DNA of 64,000 nucleotides from positions 496,001 to 560,000 of the forward strand of contig NZ_NETJ01000001.1 of the NCBI RefSeq assembly GCF_002128405.1, written 5' to 3'. Below are positions 33,393 through 42,036 of this stretch, in pieces. The position numbers were made by a program, and so were the translations under genes. The notes beneath the pieces were generated by a model. The model was given only the letters and a program-made list of their open reading frames with translations. It was not told the DNA's origin and searched no databases. Position 1 is the first letter of the stretch. Every line of letters starts with the position of its first letter. This DNA comes from Gottfriedia solisilvae (GTDB lineage Bacteria; Bacillota; Bacilli; Bacillales; Bacillaceae_G).

Positions 33393-34052
33393 CTATTCTT
33401 TCATAGATAAATGATTGATGACATCCTCTAGCGTCTTTTCAGCCATTGAAGATAGACGAAGACTATAATCTTCAAAAACTAAATTTGCTGTCACACTGTT
33501 TGGAACGATTACGCAATGTAAACCAGCCTTACGAGCTGCTAATAAACCATTTAGTGAATCCTCAAATGCAATTGCTTCTGTTGCATCTATACCTAATGCT
33601 TCAATAGCTTTCAAATAAAGCTCGGGATCTGGCTTGATGTCCAATACATCTTCTTTTGTTTTAATTACTTCAAAATAATCGTATATATTCATTTGCTTTA
33701 GAAAACCTTCAACCCATGCTCGAGAAGAACTAGATGCCAATCCAATTTTTAGTCCAACTTGTTTTGCTGTTAATAAATAGTCTTCAACACTTTCTCTTAA
33801 AACAGGTTCTCCTAATTTTACCTGTACTAACTCCGAGACTTTACTTTCTAAAATTTCTTTATCAAATGGTATTGAACTATTTTCTTCAATATATGAAAAT
33901 AGTACATCATCATGAGTACCAACGACTTCTGAGAATTTTTCAAGTGTTAATTGTATCTCGTAATCTACCAAAACTTCTTTATATGCCTCAAACCACACAG
34001 ATTCTGTATCGATGATTAGACCATCAAAGTCAAAAATAATTGCTTTAATCAC
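33393..34052 (-). CDS. HAD-superfamily phosphatase, beta-phosphoglucomutase/YhcW-like
   Basis: 219-residue HAD subfamily IA enzyme. Motif I FDFDGLIIDTES (nucleophile and acid Asp), motif II ASSSS, Lys in IKPDPELY and motif III AFEDSLNGLLAARKAG are all present, with a helical cap between about 16 and 80. It hydrolyses or transfers phosphate on a small metabolite. The sequence resembles YhcW and beta-PGM-like phosphatases; the substrate is unknown. It follows the DUF2785 gene by 21 bp on the same strand, so they are probably co-transcribed. Confidence 0.87.
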   Translation of the reverse strand: MIKAIIFDFDGLIIDTESVWFEAYKEVLVDYEIQLTLEKFSEVVGTHDDVLFSYIEENSSIPFDKEILESKVSELVQVKLGEPVLRESVEDYLLTAKQVGLKIGLASSSSRAWVEGFLKQMNIYDYFEVIKTKEDVLDIKPDPELYLKAIEALGIDATEAIAFEDSLNGLLAARKAGLHCVIVPNSVTANLVFEDYSLRLSSMAEKTLEDVINHLSMKE

Positions 34053-34073
34053 CTGTAATCCCCCTTTTATAAA

Positions 34074-34913
34074 TCATGAACGATACCTATTTAGTTTTAA
34101 CAAAATACTAGTGATTGTCTCCTTAAATGCTTCATCTTGAAAATCAACTCTAAAATAAAGGCTACGTAAAAAATGCTTAGCATTTATTTTTATATAATAG
34201 TCGGTTATATAATCACCAGTTTTGTTAACATTCTGGAACTGTTCCATCCACTTACATATTTCTTCACTAGATAATACATCACGTTTTAAAATTGAATTAG
34301 CTGCTGTTACTAATCTTTCATCTTCTTCACAATCAAACACATTTTGAGATTCCATCGCTCTAAATAAGATCAGTTCTAATATTGTTCTTAGATCATTTTC
34401 GTTTAAATCATTACATTTTGCAAGTTCATCTAAGCAATCAGCCAAATGAGCTACTGAATGAGCCCATCCTTTTTCTTCGACATAACCCCTGACATCATTT
34501 TCACTTTTCGCAAATAAAAATACGTGCTCCTTTACAAGTTCTAACTCTTCGATTGAAATGAATTGTTTTTCATTATGCTTCAGTAAAATAACCGCTATGA
34601 TTAATACAGAAAATGCTCTTGTAAAAACTGAATCAGTATTCGTTTCACCTAATCCGAACAATAAATGTTCATCATCTATACTAACCTGTAAAAATTCTCT
34701 TAATTCACCGGGTGTAAATACATCATTTTTAATCCACTTAGAAAGCGTTGAATAAATTAAATCGTCTCGTAAATATGGATTAACAGAACCAATGTGATCT
34801 AACATTTGTTTTGCGATTTCATAATGACTTTCATTTTTTGGGATCATATAATCATTTTCTCTGATATTTTCAAGCTGCTCTATTAAATATTGTTCATTTT
34901 TCATTTTATTCAC
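34074..34913 (-). CDS. DUF2785 domain protein
   Basis: 279-residue, all-helical soluble protein that fits the DUF2785 family (DYMIPKNESHYEIAKQMLDHIGS, LRDDLIYSTLSKWI, RGYVEEKGWAHSVAHLADCLDELA). The conserved KGWAHSVAHxAD motif with two His and an Asp suggests metal binding or a HEAT-like scaffold. The function is unknown. Probably co-transcribed with the HAD phosphatase below it. Confidence 0.8.
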   Translation of the reverse strand: MNKMKNEQYLIEQLENIRENDYMIPKNESHYEIAKQMLDHIGSVNPYLRDDLIYSTLSKWIKNDVFTPGELREFLQVSIDDEHLLFGLGETNTDSVFTRAFSVLIIAVILLKHNEKQFISIEELELVKEHVFLFAKSENDVRGYVEEKGWAHSVAHLADCLDELAKCNDLNENDLRTILELILFRAMESQNVFDCEEDERLVTAANSILKRDVLSSEEICKWMEQFQNVNKTGDYITDYYIKINAKHFLRSLYFRVDFQDEAFKETITSILLKLNRYRS

Positions 34914-35030
34914 CTTTACATCTTACCTTGTTATTTTTTATTTTTTGTGCACGAATCAATTCATTCTTAGATTGATTTAAGTCTTGAGATTATGTATACA
35001 AATCATTCCTGTTTACTTCTTATTAATCAT

Positions 35031-35576
35031 TCATTTTGCCCAATCGGACTTCAGTAATGAATAGACGTATACATCATGTGAATCTTCATTTTGATAAATA
35101 TAGCCCCTTAAAAGTCCTTCCTTTTGAAAGCCGAATTTTTCAATTACTTTAGTAGACGCAATATTCTTAGGAAAAATAACTGCCCCTATACGGAATAATA
35201 ATAGCGTCTGAAAGCAATATGTAATGACTTCATTAATGGCCTCTGACATAATACCTTTACCCCAATACGTTGGAAGTAGATCATAACCGATTTCCGTTCT
35301 CTTTCCTGATAGAATTAAATTGTTTAATCCAATCGTCCCAATCAAATGATTTGAATCCTTCTCAACGATTCCCCAACGCATTCCTTGTTTATTTTCAAAC
35401 CTAATTCTGAAAGATTCAATCATTATTTTTGCTTGTGATTCATTTGTAAAAGGACTCATCCCATAATATTTTGTAACTTCTTCATTAGAAAAAATTTGAT
35501 AGACCTCATCAAGGTGTTTGTCTTCTATTTCTACTAACAATAAACGGTTCGTTTCTAAAATTGGAAAAGTCATCAA
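35031..35576 (-). CDS. GNAT N-acetyltransferase, RimJ/RimL type
   Basis: 181-residue acetyltransferase of the Acetyltransf_3 subgroup: FPILETNRLLLVEIEDKHLDEVYQIF at the N terminus, LIGTIGLNN, IGYDLLPTYWGKGIMSEAINEVI (acetyl-CoA loop) and NIASTKVIEKFGFQKEGLLRGYIYQNE. The group acetylates ribosomal protein N termini or small molecules; the target is unknown. Monocistronic. Confidence 0.85.
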   Translation of the reverse strand: MMTFPILETNRLLLVEIEDKHLDEVYQIFSNEEVTKYYGMSPFTNESQAKIMIESFRIRFENKQGMRWGIVEKDSNHLIGTIGLNNLILSGKRTEIGYDLLPTYWGKGIMSEAINEVITYCFQTLLLFRIGAVIFPKNIASTKVIEKFGFQKEGLLRGYIYQNEDSHDVYVYSLLKSDWAK

Positions 35577-35696
35577 ATCACTCCATTATATTTAATTTTG
35601 TGAAAATTCTGCTTCACAAATGATACGTATATACAAATTTTACCATATACTTATGAATATTGGTCATTTTCAAAAAATGACAAACAAAATTCTATA

Positions 35697-35730
35697 CAAA
35701 AAAGACGATTACAAAATAGTAATCGCCTTT
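35697..35730 (-). terminator. Terminator of the polysaccharide deacetylase gene
   Basis: Stem AGACGATTAC / GTAATCGCCTTT, T-run, adjacent to the stop at 35731. Confidence 0.78.
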
Positions 35731-36471
35731 TTATTCCACTATTTTTGCAAACTCATCTATAGTTGTAGAATACTTAATATAAATGCGAGGTAATAAATAG
35801 TTTTCATCTTTTTTACCTTTTTCTACGTAAAGTTCTGGAATCGTTGTAATTCCATATGTATAGTACTTCTTGGTTTCTTCAATAACTTTTTTATCATATA
35901 AACTATATGGATACGCCAAAGCAAGGACAGGTTTATTCGTAATGGCTTGTATTTTCTTTTTCGATTCATTTAATTCATATTCATAATTTGTTATTTTTGT
36001 TAAATTTGGATGGGTTGCAGTATGAGATTGAATTGAAAACATGCCCGAATCAACCATCTTTTTCAAATCTGACTTCGACAACCTATTTGACCAATCAATA
36101 TAATCAGAAATCACAAAAACCGTTCCAGTTGGTTTAAATTGATCATCCTTTAATTTTTGAAATATCGAAAAAGCATTTAAATTATTCTTATAACCGTCAT
36201 CAAAAGTAATGAAAATCGGTTTCTTTACTTTATTCCGTTTCTTCCAATCTTCAAAAGTTAATAAAGTGAAACCATGTTGCTTTAAATACAACATTTGTTT
36301 TTCAAATTCTTTAGGATGTACATAAAGATCCTCAACACCATGTCCCGTAAATTCATCAATGGAATGATAAATGAGTATTGGTATTTTTTTCTGAGCAAAA
36401 ACCTTTGAAGGCTGACATGTAATAACTAGTAAAAATAGCAATAGAAAAATTTTTTTCATAGAATTCCTCAC
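35731..36471 (-). CDS. Secreted polysaccharide deacetylase (NodB domain)
   Basis: 246 residues. A Sec signal peptide (about 1-26, MRNSMKKIFLLLFLLVITCQ...VFAQ) and mature NodB domain: IPILIYHSIDEF, FITFDDGYKNN (metal Asp), SIQSHTATHPNL (metal His pair), LALAYPYSLYD (catalytic Arg replaced in this motif) and LPRIYIKYST. It removes acetyl groups from cell-wall or exopolysaccharide glycans outside the membrane. The motif-3 variation (usually RxPYG, here AYPYS) is as in the PgdA/IcaB-related CE4 enzymes. Likely start is ATG 36471 or the internal ATG at 36459; the choice does not affect the product. Confidence 0.87.
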   Translation of the reverse strand: MRNSMKKIFLLLFLLVITCQPSKVFAQKKIPILIYHSIDEFTGHGVEDLYVHPKEFEKQMLYLKQHGFTLLTFEDWKKRNKVKKPIFITFDDGYKNNLNAFSIFQKLKDDQFKPTGTVFVISDYIDWSNRLSKSDLKKMVDSGMFSIQSHTATHPNLTKITNYEYELNESKKKIQAITNKPVLALAYPYSLYDKKVIEETKKYYTYGITTIPELYVEKGKKDENYLLPRIYIKYSTTIDEFAKIVE

Positions 36472-36662
36472 TCTTCAATATCGTCATGGTTAGTATTCCT
36501 AATATCCAAAAATCTATTAGTTTCTTTAAAGATTGAAAGTGAATATGACTTTTTCTGTATTGGATCTTGAGTTTCATACAGTATTATTAACGGGTATAAA
36601 ATTTTAATCGTAAATACTCTGTAATAAAGTTAGTCTTTCTAATTTCCCTCATATATCTACAT

Positions 36663-36702
36663 AAGAAAAAGACATTGAATTGTTGTTCAATGTCTTTTTT
36701 CA
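36663..36702 (-). terminator. Terminator of the zinc-ribbon gene unit
   Basis: Stem AAAAAGACATTGAA / TTCAATGTCTTTTTT; lies downstream of the stop at 36740 on the minus strand. Confidence 0.75.
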
Positions 36703-36739
36703 CTATACTTTTCAATTTTATAATTAGGAGATCATATTA

Positions 36740-36982
36740 CTACATAGAATCAGCAGCTTTTTCAAATAATACACTTTGTTCAATGACACCACATGCACCA
36801 CATTGAACTAAGTATTCAGGCCCTTTATAAGGAACATAAAATGGGTCTAGCCCACCTGAGATATATTCTTCTTGTTCAATATCACCGCTTTGTGCATTTA
36901 ATTTTACTGCTTTTGGGTGTTGTTCGATTAAATAAAATCTCGTTTTATTTGTTTTACAGCGTGGACATGCTAATTTAGACAT
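36740..36982 (-). CDS. Small zinc-ribbon protein
   Basis: 80-residue protein with two CxxC knuckles, CPRCKTN near the N terminus and CGACG near residue 64, making a zinc ribbon. Between them lies a conserved-looking segment GGLDPFYVPYKGPEYL. ATG at 36982 follows GAGGTGAAA. The function is unknown. Confidence 0.72.
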   Translation of the reverse strand: MSKLACPRCKTNKTRFYLIEQHPKAVKLNAQSGDIEQEEYISGGLDPFYVPYKGPEYLVQCGACGVIEQSVLFEKAADSM

Positions 36983-37043
36983 ATTTTCACCTCATTTTAT
37001 TCATATAAGGTTACTTTTCCATAATTTTACTAATATTATACAT

Positions 37044-37235
37044 CTATTTATTAATCTTTCCTTCAAATACTATTTTTCTACCTGAAGGTTCAATCTCAAT
37101 TTTACCATTGATCATTTGCTCTGAAAAAATTGGAACTTCCATTCTTTTAACTGGCGTATACCCTTCTGCTTCCATTCTCTTTAAACAATCATTAATTGTT
37201 TCATGTTCTAATACTTCAAATTTTTTCTTACTCAT
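37044..37235 (-). CDS. NETI-motif-containing protein
   Basis: 63-residue protein with the motif [27 protein letters not shown], as in the NETI family of Bacilli (NETIxxCLxRMxxEGY). No membrane segment or cysteine pair. Function unknown. ATG at 37235 has a weak AAGTAGGGC upstream. Upstream neighbour of the zinc-ribbon gene on the same strand. Confidence 0.75.
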   Translation of the reverse strand: MSKKKFEVLEHETINDCLKRMEAEGYTPVKRMEVPIFSEQMINGKIEIEPSGRKIVFEGKINK

Positions 37236-37281
37236 TGTATAGCCCTACTTTCTAACCAAATTTCGTGCTTTAAATCTTATG

Positions 37282-37320
37282 TAGAAAAAACCTTACTTCC
37301 ATCACAGAGTAAGGTTTTTA
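37282..37320 (-). terminator. Terminator of the Bax-inhibitor-like gene
   Basis: Stem AAAACCTTACT / AGTAAGGTTTTT, 9-nt loop, next to the stop at 37331. Confidence 0.75.
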
Positions 37321-37330
37321 GCTAAATATG

Positions 37331-38053
37331 TTAATTTCTAAGTCTTGATAGAAATCTTAACGCTTCAACATAAATCCAAATGACAGTAACTAATAGACCA
37401 AATGCACAATACCATTCGAAATGTTTAGGTGCACCATGTTTTATGCTAGATGTAATCAAATCAAAGTCTAAAAATAGATTAAGTGATGCAATGATTAAGA
37501 TTGCTAAACTTACTAATAAGCCAATGGTACCAGATTGATGCATAAATGGAACTGGTACATGGAATAGTTGTAGAATCATTGTTAGTAAGTAAAATATTAA
37601 TACGCCAAATGTTAAACCAATTACAATTGATCTAAATCGATGTGTAACTTTCACGATGCCAGTTGCGTAGCAAATTAATGTACCAGCAATAATTGCAATT
37701 GTTAATAATGCAGCCTGTAAAACAATCATTCCGTAAGTTGCTTCATATACAGCTGAAATATTCCCTATTAATATCCCTTCAACAGCAGCATAAATAGGTG
37801 TTGTAATCGGAGCAATTCTAGGTGAAAAGCTTGTTACTAAACCGATTATAAAAGCAAAAATTAAACAACCAATAAACACCTTAGTACTTAAAGTACCCGT
37901 TACTGTTAAATAATAAGAGTATCCAGCAGTAGCGATTAGCATGATTAACGCAATTAACGCTTTACGAATCGTTCCACCCATTGTCATCGCTTTTTCTGAA
38001 TGCCTAGCCTTTGTTAATTGTTCAGAATTTAAAATCGGATTCGAACTCCTCAT
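37331..38053 (-). CDS. Bax inhibitor-1/YccA-family membrane protein
   Basis: 240 residues with seven membrane helices beginning at about residue 32. N-terminal segment MRSSNPILN and the membrane signature of the Bax1-I (PF12811-type) group: ITTPIYAAVEGILIGNISAVYEA and LNLFLDFDLITSSIKHGAPKHFEWYCAFGLLVTVIWIYVEALRFLSRL, with the paired Asp of the proposed pH-sensitive cation leak site. ATG 38053 with AAGGAGGAG is preferred to an upstream frame starting at 38092. Biological role in Bacillus is unknown. Confidence 0.87.
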   Translation of the reverse strand: MRSSNPILNSEQLTKARHSEKAMTMGGTIRKALIALIMLIATAGYSYYLTVTGTLSTKVFIGCLIFAFIIGLVTSFSPRIAPITTPIYAAVEGILIGNISAVYEATYGMIVLQAALLTIAIIAGTLICYATGIVKVTHRFRSIVIGLTFGVLIFYLLTMILQLFHVPVPFMHQSGTIGLLVSLAILIIASLNLFLDFDLITSSIKHGAPKHFEWYCAFGLLVTVIWIYVEALRFLSRLRN

Positions 38054-38138
38054 CGAAACTCCTCCTTGTTTTTTATACATTGATTTTACCATTTTTAGTA
38101 TTTTAATGAAAATTTAAACAAGCTTTATTAAAATATAT

Positions 38139-38168
38139 GAAAAAAGATGTCCAAAAGGACACCTATTT
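38139..38168 (-). terminator. Terminator of glyQS
   Basis: Minus strand AGGTGTCC-TTTT-GGACATCT, T-run; just after the glyQS stop. Confidence 0.72.
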
Positions 38169-38179
38169 TCTAAAAAGTA

Positions 38180-39565
38180 TTAAAACTTAATTTTGTTTGC
38201 TAAGAATGATTGAAGTTCACTAATCGCAACACGCGTTTGTTCCATTGTATCGCGGTCACGAACCGTTACTTTTCCATCCTCAATTGACTCAAAATCGTAA
38301 GTGATACAGAATGGCGTACCAATTTCATCTTGACGACGGTAACGTTTACCAATTGAACCAGTCTCATCGAAATCTACATTGAAATCTTCAGCTAATGCTG
38401 CAAATACTTCTTGTGCATTTTCTGATAATTTTTTTGATAAAGGTAAAATTGCCGCTTTATATGGCGCTAATGCAGGATGTAATCTCATAACAGTACGAGA
38501 AGTTCCATCTTCTAATGCCTCTTCTTCATAAGCATCAATTAAAAATGCTAAAGTAACACGGTCAGCACCTAATGATGGCTCAATACAATAAGGAACATAT
38601 TTTTCATTCGTAATTGGATCATGGTACGTAAAGTCTTCAGTTGAAAACTCCATATGCTGTTTTAAATCATAATCTGTACGAGATGCTACACCCCATAGCT
38701 CGCCCCAACCAAATGGGAATTTGTATTCGAAGTCTGTTGTCGCATTACTATAATGTGATAATTCATCTTCACTATGGTCTCTTAAACGAAGATTATCTTC
38801 TTTCATACCTAATGATAATAACCACTTATTAGCAGTTTCTTTCCAATACGTAAACCACTCAAGCTCTTCACCTGGCTTACAGAAGAATTCAAGTTCCATT
38901 TGTTCAAATTCACGAGTACGGAACGTGAAATTTCCTGGTGTAATTTCGTTACGGAAACTTTTACCGATTTGAGCAATACCAAATGGTACTTTCTTTCTCA
39001 TCGTACGTTGAACATTTTTAAAGTTAACGAAAATACCTTGTGCTGTTTCTGGACGTAAGAAAATTTCATTTGTACTTGATTCAGTAACACCTTGGAAAGT
39101 TTTAAACATTAAATTAAATTGACGAATATCAGTAAAATCATGACTTCCGCAATCTGGACAAGCAATATTATGTTCTTGAATTAACTTAGCCATCTCAGTA
39201 AATGGTAGCCCATCAACGATAATTTCCATGCCTTTTTCATCAAGTGCATTTTCAATTAATTTATCAGCACGGTGTCGAGCCTTACAATTTTTACAATCAA
39301 TCATTGGATCATTAAAATTACCAATATGACCAGAAGCTTCCCAAGTACGTGGGTTCATTAAGATTGCAGCATCTAAACCAACATTATATGGACTTTGTTG
39401 AACAAATTTTTTCCACCAAGCTTTTTTAACATTGTTTTTTAATTCAATACCTAATGGACCATAATCCCAAGTATTTGCTAATCCACCATAAATTTCTGAT
39501 CCTGGAAAAACAAATCCACGATGCTTTGCATGACTTACAATGACTTCCATTGACTTTTCTGACAT
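38180..39565 (-). CDS. glyQS: Glycyl-tRNA synthetase, single-chain (dimeric) type
   Basis: Class II aminoacyl-tRNA synthetase of 461 residues charging tRNA-Gly. N terminus [39 protein letters not shown] is the eukaryote/archaea-like alpha2 GlyRS type, followed by a zinc ribbon (CKNC ... CPDCGSHDF), motif 2 [25 protein letters not shown] and motif 3 [20 protein letters not shown] 39565 with GGAGG 8 nt upstream is preferred to the ATG at 39580, whose own sequence forms the RBS. Controlled by a T-box. The related B. subtilis uses this same type under a T-box; E. coli uses alpha2-beta2. Confidence 0.95.
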   Translation of the reverse strand: MSEKSMEVIVSHAKHRGFVFPGSEIYGGLANTWDYGPLGIELKNNVKKAWWKKFVQQSPYNVGLDAAILMNPRTWEASGHIGNFNDPMIDCKNCKARHRADKLIENALDEKGMEIIVDGLPFTEMAKLIQEHNIACPDCGSHDFTDIRQFNLMFKTFQGVTESSTNEIFLRPETAQGIFVNFKNVQRTMRKKVPFGIAQIGKSFRNEITPGNFTFRTREFEQMELEFFCKPGEELEWFTYWKETANKWLLSLGMKEDNLRLRDHSEDELSHYSNATTDFEYKFPFGWGELWGVASRTDYDLKQHMEFSTEDFTYHDPITNEKYVPYCIEPSLGADRVTLAFLIDAYEEEALEDGTSRTVMRLHPALAPYKAAILPLSKKLSENAQEVFAALAEDFNVDFDETGSIGKRYRRQDEIGTPFCITYDFESIEDGKVTVRDRDTMEQTRVAISELQSFLANKIKF

Positions 39566-39624
39566 TTTTTTTGCCTCCATTTTTCATTCGATTCTATTTG
39601 AAAATGCAAGAATGAAAATAAAAA

Positions 39625-39850
39625 AGCTCTCATCCTTAGGCATTTTCTGCCTAGGGACGAGAGCTGTATATGCACCCGCGGTTCCACCCTAGTTGACAAT
39701 TTTAGAAATTGTCCACTTTCAAACATAACTCAAGAATGCCTTTCACTAAAGGTTTTGATTGAGCTTCCACCGTCCTCAATTCGCTATGCAAATATTGCTT
39801 TAGTTACTTCTTTCCATCAACGTTATAACTTATGTAATAATAATATGGTC
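39625..39850 (-). ncRNA. T-box riboswitch (glycine) upstream of glyQS
   Basis: Minus strand: stem I base TAACTAAAG / CTTGAGTTA, distal hairpin GAATTGAG / CTCAATC, specifier codon GGC (Gly) at complement 39738-39740. The T-box sequence AGGGTGGAACCGCGGGT (39674-39690) provides the tRNA acceptor pairing, then the terminator AGCTCTCGTCCCTAGGC / GCCTAAGGATGAGAGCT with TTTTTT (39625-39665). Uncharged tRNA-Gly binding opens the antiterminator, so glyQS is expressed when glycine is short. A TTGACG-18-TAAACT promoter may lie at about 39857-39886. Confidence 0.94.
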
Positions 39851-39966
39851 TTAGTTTATCAAAGTGACAACTATTCCGTCAAACATTATTATTATCTTTT
39901 CTTAATGAAATAATACCATGAATTTTTTGAATATTTAACGGGAATCATTCATGTAAAGATAATATC

Positions 39967-39995
39967 TTTACAGTATTCTGATTAATTGGTATGAT
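39967..39995 (+). promoter_or_regulatory. Sigma-A promoter of the 142-residue hypothetical gene
   Basis: TTTACA, 17-bp spacer, TATGAT with an upstream TG (TTGGTATGAT). Confidence 0.7.
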
Positions 39996-40047
39996 AGAAA
40001 AGTTGTTTTAAAAATATACCTATTTTCTGAAGAAGGGAGTGCTAGTT

Positions 40048-40476
40048 TTGAGTAGCAGCATATTTTTTAAGAAAAAGAAACGATCAGCAGTATTGCTTGA
40101 TAAACATCATTCCATTCGTTTATTAAAAACGAACAAAAAACGAATCGTAAATAAGAGAAATAATAAAATAAAAGGATTCGAACAAATCTTAGTTAAAGAA
40201 TTAAACGATGAAATGATTTCAACTTCAAATAGTACGGTAAATGAAATTTCTGAACAAAAAGGAAATATCACAATTGAAAAACTTCCAGTAACATTTCTTC
40301 TAAAGCTTGGAAAAGAGTTTTTCTCAGATTTAGAAGCAGTGAAGTACTATTATAATAGCAATCAAGAAAACTATTATAAAAATCGTAGTTTACTAGAAGA
40401 GACATTACAATCTTCTATTAATCAATCATCTGAAGATGTTCAAGCAAAAATTGCGGAATTTATTGCTAACAAATAA
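40048..40476 (+). CDS. Hypothetical protein, 142 residues
   Basis: Soluble, very basic N-terminal third (FKKKKRS, KTNKKRIVNKRNNKIKG) followed by an acidic helical C-terminal part (EKLPVTFLLKLGKEFFSDLEAVKYYYNSNQENYYKN). TTG at 40048 is chosen because GAAGGGAG lies 8 nt upstream; GTG at 40039 would overlap it. It has its own promoter and terminator, so it is probably a true gene. No family recognised. Confidence 0.65.
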   Translation: MSSSIFFKKKKRSAVLLDKHHSIRLLKTNKKRIVNKRNNKIKGFEQILVKELNDEMISTSNSTVNEISEQKGNITIEKLPVTFLLKLGKEFFSDLEAVKYYYNSNQENYYKNRSLLEETLQSSINQSSEDVQAKIAEFIANK

Positions 40477-40483
40477 TGACCAA

Positions 40484-40525
40484 AAAAAGTGCCATTTGTA
40501 ATCAATACAAATGGCACTTTTTTTA
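40484..40525. terminator. Bidirectional terminator between the hypothetical gene and livF
   Basis: Stem AAAAGTGCCATTTGTA / TACAAATGGCACTTTT between convergent genes. Confidence 0.88.
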
Positions 40526-41230
40526 TGCTAAGTAAGCTTTCTTAATTTCTTCGTTATTCATTAATGTTTTACCTTCACCAACCATTTGGATTTCTCCTGT
40601 TTGAATTACATATCCACGATGTGCAATCTGTAATGCTTGGTAGGCGTTTTGTTCAACTAATAAAATCGTCATCCCTTGCTTGTTTAATTGCTCGATGATC
40701 TCAAATATTTGTTCAACAATAATCGGCGCAAGTCCCATAGATGGTTCGTCTAGCATTAACAGTGACGGCCCCATCATTAATGCTCTACCAATTGCAAGCA
40801 TTTGTTGTTCTCCACCACTCATCGTACCACCCTTTTGGTTAATACGTTCTTTCAGTCTTGGAAAATAATCAAACGCCATTTCCATTCTGGCAGCTATTAG
40901 TTTTTTATCTTTTACTGAGAAAGCACCCATTTCTAAATTTTCTTTTACAGTCAATTTAGAAAAGATTCTTCTTCCTTCAGGTACATGAGCAATCCCCTTT
41001 AAGGCAATTTCATGAGATTGTAGTTTTACAATATTCTCACCTTTATAAATTAGCTCTCCAGTTTTTGGTTTCACTTGACCACTTATTGTTTTTAAAGTAG
41101 TAGATTTTCCAGCACCATTACTTCCAATTAACGTAACGATTTCACCTTCATTTACATCAATATTAATATTTTTCAGTGCTTGAATACCACCGTAAAAAGA
41201 GTTAATTTCTTTTAATTGTAATAGCGTCAT
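40523..41230 (-). CDS. livF: Branched-chain amino acid ABC transporter ATP-binding protein LivF
   Basis: ABC ATPase of 235 residues. Walker A GSNGAGKST, Q-loop, LivF-type signature TMSGGEQQMLAIGRALM, Walker B LLMLDEPSMGLAPIIV and H-loop VEQNA. The MSGGEQQ plus PSMGLAPI combination distinguishes LivF from LivG. It hydrolyses ATP at the cytoplasmic face to power import. Start ATG 41230 (AAAGGAG upstream) is preferred over GTG 41248, which is shared with the livG stop. Last gene of the liv operon. Confidence 0.93.
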   Translation of the reverse strand: MTLLQLKEINSFYGGIQALKNINIDVNEGEIVTLIGSNGAGKSTTLKTISGQVKPKTGELIYKGENIVKLQSHEIALKGIAHVPEGRRIFSKLTVKENLEMGAFSVKDKKLIAARMEMAFDYFPRLKERINQKGGTMSGGEQQMLAIGRALMMGPSLLMLDEPSMGLAPIIVEQIFEIIEQLNKQGMTILLVEQNAYQALQIAHRGYVIQTGEIQMVGEGKTLMNNEEIKKAYLA

Positions 41231-41247
41231 TTTTTTTACTCCTTTCA

Positions 41248-42018
41248 CTATGCAGTAGTCACTGCACTTTTTCCAAGATATGCTTCGATTACTTTTTGGT
41301 TATTTCTGATTTCTAGTGGTTTTCCTTCCGCAATCTTTTCACCATGATCTAAAACGAAAAGATATTCAGAAATTTCCATTACTAGCTTCATATCATGCTC
41401 GATCAGAACGATTGTTAAATTTAAATCATCACGCATTTGATAAATTAAATCTGTTAGTTCTTTCGTTTCTTTTGGATTCATACCAGCTGCTGGTTCATCT
41501 AAAAGTAAAATACTTGGCTTTGAAGCTAGTGCACGCGCGATTTCCAAACGTCTTTGTGCGCCATATGAAAGACTAGAAGATTCTTCATTATAAACATCGC
41601 TAAGCCCTACGTATTCTAACCATTTATAAGCCTCTTTCATTGCAGCTTTTTCAGCTTTTTTATAGCTAGGTAAATGGAATATTGTAGAAAATACACCGTA
41701 TTTTAAGTGTTGATGCATACCGACCATCACGTTTTCTAAGGCTGTCATACTACTAAAAAGTCGAATATTTTGAAACGTACGAGCAATTCCTTTTTTAGAC
41801 ACTGCGTGAGGCTTCAATCCGACTAAACTCTCTTCTCCTAGAAGAATTTCTCCACTTGTTGGTGTATATACACCCGTAATCATATTAAAAAATGTTGTTT
41901 TACCTGCTCCATTTGGTCCGATTACCGCGGTAATTGAACCTTTTTGAATTTCGATATTTACATTATTTACAGCAGTTAATCCACCGAAACTTTTCGTTAA
42001 ATTATTTGTTTTTAACAT
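41248..42018 (-). CDS. livG: Branched-chain amino acid ABC transporter ATP-binding protein LivG
   Basis: ABC ATPase of 256 residues. Walker A GPNGAGKTTFFNMITG, the LivG-specific segment KKGIARTFQNIRLFSSMTALENVMVG, signature SYGAQRRLEIARALAS, Walker B ILLLDEPAAGMNPKE and H-loop IEHDMKLV. Partner of LivF on the LivH/LivM channel. ATG at 42018, GAGGAGGC upstream. Confidence 0.94.
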   Translation of the reverse strand: MLKTNNLTKSFGGLTAVNNVNIEIQKGSITAVIGPNGAGKTTFFNMITGVYTPTSGEILLGEESLVGLKPHAVSKKGIARTFQNIRLFSSMTALENVMVGMHQHLKYGVFSTIFHLPSYKKAEKAAMKEAYKWLEYVGLSDVYNEESSSLSYGAQRRLEIARALASKPSILLLDEPAAGMNPKETKELTDLIYQMRDDLNLTIVLIEHDMKLVMEISEYLFVLDHGEKIAEGKPLEIRNNQKVIEAYLGKSAVTTA

Positions 42019-42036
42019 TTTTGTTTGCCTCCTCTC

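Noticed and set aside
36356-36577. 73-codon minus-strand frame overlapping the start of the polysaccharide deacetylase
   Set aside because: Overlaps the signal peptide region in another frame, no RBS or motif.
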